64,000 nt of DNA, taken from the NCBI GenBank assembly GCA_964520985.1, contig CAZFPB010000005.1, positions 1 to 64,000 of the forward strand. The letters are read 5' to 3'. Below are positions 1 through 6,463 of the stretch, piece after piece; within the stretch, counting starts at the first letter, position 1; the number at the start of each line of letters is the position of its first letter. The stretch is from CAYSGL01 sp964520985. Its GTDB lineage: Bacteria; Pseudomonadota; Alphaproteobacteria; Micavibrionales; Micavibrionaceae. Below the pieces are notes generated by a model, which did no database searches, was not told where the DNA came from, and saw only the letters and a program-made list of their open reading frames with translations. The position numbers and the translations under genes are program-made.

Positions 1-37
1 GGGTGCGCGGAGCCCCGGCTCGGGACAGGTTTTGGGA

Positions 38-52
38 TGTTATACCATAACA
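38..52. repeat. 15-bp inverted repeat TGTTAT-ACC-ATAACA
   Basis: Perfect six-base arms around a three-base centre. The same TGTTAT-N3-ATAACA element occurs at 59637-59651 and, with one arm base changed, at 50579-50593. It is AT-rich in a GC-rich genome and looks like a binding site for a dimeric HTH protein. The protein that would bind it is not known. Confidence 0.6.
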
Positions 53-142
53 CTTACCCCCAAAACCCCATCGGGTAACTCGCGTATAGGACTTCCGTCC
101 TTCTCGGTAATCGTTTTGGTGATCTGGCCTCGGATTTCGCCT

Positions 143-205
143 ACCTGTGACAGGTATCCCCCTCATAACCCCCTTGTCACGCCCCTTGTCACGGAACCTG
201 TCACA
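143..205. repeat. Iteron-like repeats, cluster A
   Basis: A perfect inverted pair ACCTGT-G-ACAGGT lies at 143-155. It is followed by CTTGTCACG at 173-181 and 185-193 and CCTGTCACA at 197-205, spaced exactly 12 bp apart. Degenerate GTTACAGG copies follow near 248-264. Regular spacing on one strand suggests cooperative binding of an initiator or regulator. Confidence 0.6.
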
Positions 206-369
206 CCCTGATTTTTCCCGGATTTCCTAGGCTCTCACTTACTCTCTGTTACAGGGGTTACAGGATAAGAGGAGTAAAGAGTGGGAGAGAAAAGAGACCC
301 TAGGGGGAAAACGGACTACTGGGGGCCCGGTGGCTACGCCGGTAAGTAGACCCCAGCCCCCCTCCCTGT

Positions 370-473
370 CTTGTCACGCCTGTCACGGCCCAAAAGAAAA
401 CCCCCAGCGCTCTAAGCGTTGAGGGTTGTGACAGGAGGGGTGGTACAGGGGGCGTTACTGGGGGAGTGTCACG
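370..473. repeat. Iteron-like repeats, cluster B
   Basis: CTTGTCACG at 370-378 abuts CCTGTCACG at 379-387. An inverted copy (TGTGACAGG) lies at 427-435 and a further AGTGTCACG at 465-473. The copies flank the terminator of the primase-helicase gene and use the same core as cluster A. Confidence 0.55.
391..427 (-). terminator. Rho-independent terminator of the primase-helicase gene
   Basis: A 13-bp stem (399-411 with 415-427, two non-canonical pairs) has a 3-nt loop. On the minus strand it is followed by a T-rich stretch (TTTCTTTTG). It lies about 50 bp past the minus-strand stop codon at 478. Confidence 0.7.
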
Positions 474-477
474 GGGG

Positions 478-3336
478 TTAGAGCAGGTCTTCGTCGGTGA
501 ACTGATCCGCTACGGTCAACTCAACTGCGTCAGGCGGTTCGACAATCCGATAGCCCAGCGCGTGTTCTTCCTCGCTCGCCTCGGCGAGGAGTTTCCACCG
601 ACCCTGCGTCGAAAACCGACGCACGGCGTTCCGGCGATCCGGGTACAGATGCCGCTCGTTGGCCCACCCTTCGAGCGCGGTGATGGCTCGATCGAGGTTC
701 TGGGTCATCTGGTCGTTGTGGATGACCTCGCCCAGATCGAGGGCATGCTTGGCGGCGTCGGCCACCCGGAAAGCGGTGCGGACCACCCACGTCCGGTCGG
801 CGTCGATGCCGGGGAACAGGTCACGAGGAGCCCGGGCATACTGGGTCGCGAGGGTTGCCAGCGTGACCGGCTTGGAGGCCCAGTCCATGATGAGGTCGGC
901 CCACGCCTCCGGCAGGGTGTGCGTGCGCGCGTCGTCCTGAAGGCGGCGGGCCTCCAGCTGCGCGTCCTCGGACGTGAGGTAGAGGGGCAGGGTGCCGACC
1001 GGGCGCTCCGCGCGCATGGACCGGTAAGCCACCAAGGCCTCGGCCCATAGCTGGTCGCGGATGGCCGCGAGCGTGTCGGTGTCGATCTGGCGCACGGCGC
1101 AGATGATCGGCCACCAACGGCGGTTGCCGGTCGGGTCGCGCAGGTACTTCTTGTCGTTGGTCGAGCCCCAGAAGACCGTCTGCCGGGGGAAGTCCGAGAT
1201 GCGGCGGTCGTAGGCCATGCGGACCGAATCGACCTTGCGCGACATGAACTGCTTCGCGTCGTTGTGGTCGGACTTGTAGAACGAGGCCAGTTCGCCGAAC
1301 TCGACGACCCACTTGCCGCCGATCGTCTCGGCGATCTTCTGGGTGTCGGAGAGCGAGCAGGTCAACTCGCCGAACCAGCCCTCGGAGTAGAGGGTTTCGA
1401 TGAACGAGGATTTGCGGAGACCCTGCGGGCCCTGAAGCACCGGCGCGAAGTCGAACTTGTGGCCGGGCTCGTAGATGCGGGTCACCGAGGCGATCATCAC
1501 CATCCGAGCCGCTTCGCGGGTGTAGGGGTGGTCCTCGGCCCCGAGGTAGTCGATGAACAGGGTCTCGATCCGCTCGATGCCGTCCCATTCGAGGCTTTCG
1601 AGGTAGTCCTTGACCGGGTGGAAGCGGTTGCGGTGCGCCGCGAGCGAGACCCCCGCATTGATGTCGCGCTCGGACACCGTGCCGAGCCCGTAGCCGGTCT
1701 TGCCTTCGCCGTTGGGCGCGGCGAGGATCGCCCGGATCGAGATGTCGTCGATGTCCTGCCACCGGTCACCGCGCACCTTGTCGCGGACCCGCCGGGTGGG
1801 GACGGTCTTCGTCTTCGACATGATGTCACGGCGGCAGACGATCTGCTGGGAGAAGTCGTCGTAGCAGATCGCCTCCCAGAGCCGGGCGTCGTTGTGGACG
1901 ATGGTCGCGACGTTGTGGATGTTCGACTTCAGGACCCCGTTCTGGTCTAGCTCCAACTCGGTGGAAAACCAGTCTTTGGCTGGGCGGGGTTTCTTCGAGC
2001 GGGTAGGGGGAACACCGGCGGCTGAAGCCGCCCCCGAGACGGATTTCGGGACCTCCCCGATCAGGTCAAGCACGCCGGGGTCAACGTCCCATATCAGCTG
2101 CCAAGTGTCGCTCTCGCCGCCCCCTACGAGGTCGTCGATCAAGTCCGTGTACTCGGGCTCCTCGGCGTCAACCGCCTCCGCGTCAGGCGGTTCGCCTTCG
2201 TAGAAATCGTCGTCCACGTCGTCGAACATGGCGGCGAGATCGTAGCGGGCCGAGATGACCTGCTCCTGATAGCCCTTGTCCGCCTTGGCGAACTCCATCA
2301 TCGCCTTCCACGACGGCCGTTGGCCCATGGGCGTGTCGGCGGTGATGTCTTCGTCGAGTTCCCCGAACTTGTGGACCCGGAGCAGGTCCCACGAATTGAC
2401 CAGCTGCTCGCCGACCGGATCGGTGCCGTGCCAGCTGTAGAGGAACAGGCCGCCGTCCTCGACGACCGCGCCGTTCGAGGCGCTGCCGCCGGTGTAGGTG
2501 TAGCGGGGCTTGCCGGACTGGGTGTCGCCGGGGATGTAGACATCCGACAGGTGGTCGCGGATCACGTCTTCGATGTCGTGCGCGCGGCACCAGTTTCCGA
2601 CTGGCCCGGCCTTGAGCGTCGGGTCCTCGGCCTTCTCGGCGCGCTTGCGCAGCTTGTCCTCGCCGGAGAAGAGCGGGAGCTTGGCGAGATCGCGCCAGTC
2701 GCCGTAGTTCTCCTCGTACCAGTCGAGGTAGTGGTCGGGGTCGAGTACACGCCCCTCGTTGTGGTAGGTCCAAAACTCGCCATCGGCGGAGGCCGTGGGG
2801 TAGAACATCATCTGGGCCCGGCGGCTCGACACCACGTCGACCTGCTTCATGGGCTGGGTCTCGTTGTCGAGCACGTAGGCGAGGATGCGGACCAGCGGGC
2901 CGTACTCGTCGGGCTTCACCATGCGCGACATCGGCAGGACGATGCGGTAGCGCGGGGCCTCGGGCGAGTGCGACCGGGTGGTCAGGGCGAAGAACTCAAG
3001 GTGTGAGATCGGGGTCGCCCCCAACTCGATCATGTCCCGGAGCGCCTTGTCCGGATAGTCGAGATCGAGCGTCATCAGGTTGCGCGGCTTGACGTTGCGG
3101 AGGTTCCGCCACTTGCCCTCGCACTGCGCGCCGGAAATCCAGCCGTCGATGGACTTGAGCCGCAGCTGCTCGTCCTTCGACATCTTCATGTAGGCTTTGT
3201 AGCGCTCGCGCGTCCGACTGACTTTTGACAGGCGCTTGCGGAGGTCCGCCCAGCTGCCGGTCTTGTTGTCGGCCTTCGCGTAGTTCTTGCCCGCGCCTTC
3301 GGCCCAGAAAATGAGAAGGTCGTTGTTCTGCGTCAC
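478..3336 (-). CDS. VapE-type primase-helicase (virulence-associated E family)
   Basis: A 952-residue protein. The C-terminal half matches the phage VapE (PF05272) superfamily-3-like helicase domain, with a P-loop region GPQGLRKSS around K642, a hydrophobic strand ending VEFGEL, and the conserved stretches around FWGSTNDKKYLRDPTGNRRWWP. The N-terminal half resembles the AEP primase-like domains fused to VapE in phages (DLDYP, RYRIVLPMSR). It would unwind and prime DNA at the origin. The P-loop has Arg where GxGKS/T usually has Gly. It starts with GTG at 3336 behind a weak AAGG box and stops at TAA. It is transcribed away from the polymerase module and ends at the iteron region. The protein ends in an acidic DEDLL tail, as several other proteins here do. 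Confidence 0.85.
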   Translation of the reverse strand: MTQNNDLLIFWAEGAGKNYAKADNKTGSWADLRKRLSKVSRTRERYKAYMKMSKDEQLRLKSIDGWISGAQCEGKWRNLRNVKPRNLMTLDLDYPDKALRDMIELGATPISHLEFFALTTRSHSPEAPRYRIVLPMSRMVKPDEYGPLVRILAYVLDNETQPMKQVDVVSSRRAQMMFYPTASADGEFWTYHNEGRVLDPDHYLDWYEENYGDWRDLAKLPLFSGEDKLRKRAEKAEDPTLKAGPVGNWCRAHDIEDVIRDHLSDVYIPGDTQSGKPRYTYTGGSASNGAVVEDGGLFLYSWHGTDPVGEQLVNSWDLLRVHKFGELDEDITADTPMGQRPSWKAMMEFAKADKGYQEQVISARYDLAAMFDDVDDDFYEGEPPDAEAVDAEEPEYTDLIDDLVGGGESDTWQLIWDVDPGVLDLIGEVPKSVSGAASAAGVPPTRSKKPRPAKDWFSTELELDQNGVLKSNIHNVATIVHNDARLWEAICYDDFSQQIVCRRDIMSKTKTVPTRRVRDKVRGDRWQDIDDISIRAILAAPNGEGKTGYGLGTVSERDINAGVSLAAHRNRFHPVKDYLESLEWDGIERIETLFIDYLGAEDHPYTREAARMVMIASVTRIYEPGHKFDFAPVLQGPQGLRKSSFIETLYSEGWFGELTCSLSDTQKIAETIGGKWVVEFGELASFYKSDHNDAKQFMSRKVDSVRMAYDRRISDFPRQTVFWGSTNDKKYLRDPTGNRRWWPIICAVRQIDTDTLAAIRDQLWAEALVAYRSMRAERPVGTLPLYLTSEDAQLEARRLQDDARTHTLPEAWADLIMDWASKPVTLATLATQYARAPRDLFPGIDADRTWVVRTAFRVADAAKHALDLGEVIHNDQMTQNLDRAITALEGWANERHLYPDRRNAVRRFSTQGRWKLLAEASEEEHALGYRIVEPPDAVELTVADQFTDEDLL

Positions 3337-3430
3337 CGGCGAGACCTTTCGATCTCGAACCGGGTCGCGGTCGAGGGGATCGTCATTGTACGGGGTGCCT
3401 TGTCAGGCCGCGAAAGTGCGCGGGATCGTA

Positions 3431-3748
3431 TCAGTAGATGAACGGGCTAAAGTCGGCAAGAGTGACCCGCCCCTCGGCGACATCGACCACGGCCGACGCC
3501 CGCTTGGGGGGAATCTCGCCCTTGGCGATCCACTTGTAGATGGCCCACGGCCTGACCTGAAGCAGCCACGCGAGAATCGCGATCGACTTATCCCCGATCG
3601 GCGACGGCACGTAGCGCGGCGAATCAGCCGTGGGTGTCGGATGTCGGGTGTGCGGGGGGCACGCCTTGATGAGAAGACGGTGCAGCGCGCCGAGGTCTTC
3701 AGCCCTCTTCTCGCGCGGCCCCGTCCGGGGGATGACTTTGCGTGGCAT
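3431..3748 (-). CDS. Small HTH regulator, Cro/YdaS-like
   Basis: A 105-residue protein. A C-terminal helix-turn-helix is visible at about residues 52-90 (KSIAILAWLLQVRPWAIYKWIAKGEIPPKRA), the pattern of Cro/YdaS-type phage regulators. The N-terminal 45 residues are basic and proline-rich and are not recognised. It starts with ATG behind an AGGGA box. It lies directly behind a divergent promoter pair (3776-3827), so it probably regulates its own transcription and the replication operon on the other strand. The regulatory role is inference from position. Confidence 0.7.
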   Translation of the reverse strand: MPRKVIPRTGPREKRAEDLGALHRLLIKACPPHTRHPTPTADSPRYVPSPIGDKSIAILAWLLQVRPWAIYKWIAKGEIPPKRASAVVDVAEGRVTLADFSPFIY

Positions 3749-3775
3749 ATGGTGTCCCTGCGGAAAACAAGGCGG

Positions 3776-3804
3776 AACATAAACTGACTACCGGCAGTTG
3801 ACAA
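3776..3804 (-). promoter_or_regulatory. Minus-strand promoter for the HTH and primase-helicase genes
   Basis: On the minus strand TTGTCA (complement of 3799-3804) is separated by 17 bp from TATGTT (complement of 3776-3781). The GGTAGTC motif found in other promoters of this genome lies in the spacer. The -35 box overlaps the -35 box of the plus-strand promoter. Confidence 0.6.
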
Positions 3805-3827
3805 GTGGGTTCCCCCCGCCGTATATC
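3798..3827 (+). promoter_or_regulatory. Plus-strand promoter of the replication module
   Basis: TTGACA at 3798-3803, an 18-bp spacer, TATATC at 3822-3827. It is followed by about 58 bp of leader to the ATG at 3886. It is back-to-back with the minus-strand promoter, and the two -35 boxes share five bases. Confidence 0.65.
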
Positions 3828-3885
3828 ATCCGGGCATCGCCGGGGTCGCCCCGGCCTCAACTGTCCCGTTCATGGAGAAGCCTCA

Positions 3886-4260
3886 ATGGCTCTGGAAGAC
3901 AAGATCGACGCGCTCATCAAGTCGCTCGATGCGAATACCGCCGCGCTCGGCAAGATCGCCGGTGCGGCCAAGACTGCCGCCGCTGCCGGTGGCACCACCA
4001 CGAAGCCCGCAGGCAAGGCGGCCGTGAAACTCGAAGACGTGCAGAAGGCCTATTCCGCCTACCTGACCGTCACCGACGAGGACGAGCGCGAGAAGCGCAA
4101 GGCCAAGGTCGTCAAGATCAACGAGCACTTCGGTGTCGCCAAGGTCACGGCGGTCGACCCGGCCAAGTACGGCGAAGCCCTCGAAGTCCTCAAGAAGGTC
4201 GAGGCTGGCGAGATGTTCGCCGACGACGACGCGACCGAAGAAGGCGAATCGCTGGTCTGA
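3886..4260 (+). CDS. Conserved small phage protein at the head of the replication operon
   Basis: A 124-residue protein. Residues 1-20 form a helical segment with an EDKIDALIKSLDANTAAL pattern, followed by an Ala/Lys/Thr-rich linker, then a compact C-terminal domain (about residues 48-110; AYLTV, KINEHFGV, ALEVLKKVEAGE). Proteins of this layout commonly precede DUF2800/DUF2815 genes in phages, but no function is established. The start at 3886 is chosen for its GGAGAAG box; an in-frame start about 80 bp further upstream lacks one and overlaps the promoter. The acidic C-terminus resembles the tail of the SSB encoded downstream. Confidence 0.75.
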   Translation: MALEDKIDALIKSLDANTAALGKIAGAAKTAAAAGGTTTKPAGKAAVKLEDVQKAYSAYLTVTDEDEREKRKAKVVKINEHFGVAKVTAVDPAKYGEALEVLKKVEAGEMFADDDATEEGESLV

Positions 4261-4277
4261 TCCCTCCCGACCAGCGC

Positions 4278-4313
4278 GGACCCTCGCCCTCCTCCGGCGG
4301 GGGTCCTTCTTTC
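4278..4313 (+). terminator. Terminator or attenuator after the first operon gene
   Basis: The arms GGACCC-TCGCC (4278-4288) and GGCGGGGGTCC (4296-4306) can pair around a short loop and are followed by TTCTTT. It sits between the stop at 4260 and the next start at 4327, so it probably sets relative expression of the first gene against the rest of the operon. Confidence 0.6.
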
Positions 4314-4326
4314 CTGTGGAGATCGC

Positions 4327-4524
4327 ATGCCCGTCATCCGAACCAAGCGTCTCGAAGTGCCGATGGAGAACACCAATAGCGGGTGGACCGTCGTGATGAC
4401 GCACGAGACCGGCGACGAGGCGGTGCATGTCGCGCTCCACTACGGCGAGAAGCCGGACCCGACCCACGAGGGCTGGGTGCCGCTCGCCGATCTCAAAGAG
4501 ATGTTCGAGGACGCGCAGGCCTGA
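4327..4524 (+). CDS. Small unknown protein
   Basis: A 65-residue, acidic protein with no recognised domain. It starts behind a GGAG box and its TGA overlaps the ATG of the next gene (TGATG), so the two are translationally coupled. The position between the operon leader gene and the DUF2800 nuclease suggests a replication accessory role, but nothing in the sequence shows one. Confidence 0.65.
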   Translation: MPVIRTKRLEVPMENTNSGWTVVMTHETGDEAVHVALHYGEKPDPTHEGWVPLADLKEMFEDAQA

Positions 4525-5777
4525 TGCCCAGTTTCCACTCTGATCTCGGCCCTTCCGGCGCGGACATCTACCTCAACTGCATCGGCGCTCCCAACGCCCA
4601 GCGCGGCCTCCCCGATAACGCGGGTATCGAGGCGGCGCAGGGCACCGTGTTCCACGAGTACGCGGAAATGTGCCTGAAGTTCGGGCTGGAGCCGCACCAC
4701 TTCGCCGTGGGCACCGTCCACACGGTCGACGGCTACGAGATCACCTACGACCAAGAGATGGTCGACAACATGTACCCCGGGCTAGACTACATCCGGGAGA
4801 TCACCGAGCAGTATCCGGACGCGATCGTCTTCGTCGAAACGTGGGTGCGAATCCCCGCGCTCGGCATCGACCGGCAGGGGCGGCAGCGCGGCGGCACGTC
4901 CGACGTGTGCATCATCATCCCCTCGCTGCGGAAGATCATCTGCTTCGACTGGAAGTACGGCGGCATCCCCGTGTACCCGACCGAGAACAACCAAGCCCGG
5001 CTCTATGTGCTCGGCTGCTGGTTCGAGTTCGCCGCCGACATCCTCGGCGATCCGCACGGCGTCGAAGTGCTCATCCATATCGAGCAGCCCCGGGCCCCCG
5101 GGGGCGGCGGCGAGTGGCCGACGACGATGACCGACGTGCTGCTCTGGGCGGAAGACGTGGCGCTGAAGGTGAAGGCCACGGAAGACCCCAACGCACCCCG
5201 CACCCCCGGGCACAAGCAGTGCCGGTATTGCCGGGCGCGCACGACCTGCGGCGCGAAGGCGAAGTGGGAGTTCGATCTGCTCGGCCAGAAGTTCGAGGAC
5301 GCCGACGTGGCGATCGAGACCTACGAGGCGACCGGGGTCATCCCCAACGCCGCGATGCCGGACATCGAAGACCTGACCCCCGAGCGCCGGTCGTTCATCC
5401 TGCTCAACTGGTCGTCGTTCAAGACGTGGTACGACGCCCTGCACGACGCCGCGATCGAAGACCTGAAGCGCGGCAAGGACGTGCCGCTGATGAAGGCCGT
5501 CCTCGGGCGCTCGGGGGGCCGGAAATGGAACCCCGCCGAGATGGCGGCGATCAAGGCTCGCGCCGTGGCCGTGGCCGGGGATCGTGCCTACACCAAGCCT
5601 GAACTGCTGTCCCCAGCCCAGCTGGAGGCGCTGCCGGGTATCGGCAAGAAGAAATTCCGCGAAGAGTTTGCCGCTCTGACTACGCAGGAACCGCCCGGAC
5701 TGTCGCTGGTCCCGGTCACGGATAAACGCGATGGGGTCGCCTCGGTGGCCGACGCGTTCAGCGACGACGACGTGTAA
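4524..5777 (+). CDS. DUF2800 RecB/Cas4-like nuclease
   Basis: A 417-residue protein with the typical DUF2800 (PF10926) opening: LGPSGADIYLNCIGAP followed by GTVFHEYAEMCL. A nuclease-like core follows (ICFDWKYG, a strand ending D-x-K as in PD-(D/E)XK enzymes) with cysteines in CRYCRARTTC that could ligate metal or an iron-sulphur cluster as in RecB/AddB-type enzymes. A helix-hairpin-like GIGKKKF lies near the C-terminus. It starts at 4524, overlapping the previous stop; the longer in-frame extension is rejected because it runs through the preceding gene. In phages this family is linked with a DUF2815 SSB and PolA, as here, which indicates replication or recombination. Confidence 0.8.
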   Translation: MPSFHSDLGPSGADIYLNCIGAPNAQRGLPDNAGIEAAQGTVFHEYAEMCLKFGLEPHHFAVGTVHTVDGYEITYDQEMVDNMYPGLDYIREITEQYPDAIVFVETWVRIPALGIDRQGRQRGGTSDVCIIIPSLRKIICFDWKYGGIPVYPTENNQARLYVLGCWFEFAADILGDPHGVEVLIHIEQPRAPGGGGEWPTTMTDVLLWAEDVALKVKATEDPNAPRTPGHKQCRYCRARTTCGAKAKWEFDLLGQKFEDADVAIETYEATGVIPNAAMPDIEDLTPERRSFILLNWSSFKTWYDALHDAAIEDLKRGKDVPLMKAVLGRSGGRKWNPAEMAAIKARAVAVAGDRAYTKPELLSPAQLEALPGIGKKKFREEFAALTTQEPPGLSLVPVTDKRDGVASVADAFSDDDV

Positions 5778-5797
5778 CAGCCAACCGGGAGATTCCA

Positions 5798-6463
5798 ATG
5801 GCTACCGAAAAGAAGGAAGTGCTTGGCGAGGTCAAGCTGAAGGGCGTCATCCTGTCGTTCGCCGACATCTTCGATCCGGCCGACGACCGCAAGGACGAGA
5901 AGACGGGCAACATCATCAAGGGCCAGTTCAAGGCGAACGGGCTGATGAAGAAGGGCACGCCCGAGACCAAAGAGAACACCGACAAGATCAAGGCCGCGTC
6001 GGGTCAGGTCAAACTCGCCAAGTATCACGCCGAAGAGAAGTTCCCCAAGTACAAGCCGGACAAGGTTTGCCTGCGGGACGGCGATCTCGAAAACTGGGAA
6101 GGTTACGAGGGCCACCTGTACATCTCGGCGAACTCTGCCGACCAGCCGGTACTTCTCGACCGTGTGAAGGACGAGAAGGGCAAGTGGGTTGAACTCACGA
6201 AGACCAACGGCGGGCCGAAGAAGCTCTATGCCGGTGCCGTCGTCAACATGATCGTCCGCATCTGGGCGCAGGACAACGAGCACGGCAAGCGCATCAATGC
6301 CGAAATCAAGGCGGTGCAGTTCGTCCGGCACGGCACGCCCTTCTCCGGCCGCGCGGCGGTCGATCCTGAGACCGCGTTCGATGACGATGATGTCGGCGAA
6401 GACGATCTCGACATGGAGAACGGCGGCGCTGACGAGGGCGATGACGGCGACGGCCTGATCTGA
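5798..6463 (+). CDS. DUF2815 single-stranded DNA-binding protein
   Basis: A 221-residue protein of the DUF2815 (PF10991) family, the phage ssDNA-binding proteins related in fold to T7 gp2.5. An OB-like core covers residues 1-190 (GEVKLKGVILSFADIF; YAGAVVNMIVRIWAQDN). The last 35 residues are very acidic and end DGDGLI, the kind of tail by which SSBs recruit partner proteins. Its TGA overlaps the polymerase ATG at 6463, so SSB and polymerase are coupled. Confidence 0.85.
   Translation: MATEKKEVLGEVKLKGVILSFADIFDPADDRKDEKTGNIIKGQFKANGLMKKGTPETKENTDKIKAASGQVKLAKYHAEEKFPKYKPDKVCLRDGDLENWEGYEGHLYISANSADQPVLLDRVKDEKGKWVELTKTNGGPKKLYAGAVVNMIVRIWAQDNEHGKRINAEIKAVQFVRHGTPFSGRAAVDPETAFDDDDVGEDDLDMENGGADEGDDGDGLI

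Larger units (their letters stand above)
1..477. other. Non-coding repeat-rich region, candidate replication origin
   Basis: No convincing gene is seen here. The stretch contains a 15-bp inverted repeat (38-52), a copy of a short motif shared with the 59.7 kb region (67-82), at least seven copies of a C(C/T)TGTCAC(G/A) element in both orientations plus degenerate GTTACAGG versions, and a terminator for the minus-strand primase-helicase gene. Clustered direct repeats beside a primase-helicase gene are typical of phage and plasmid origins. The origin role is inference. Confidence 0.55.
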
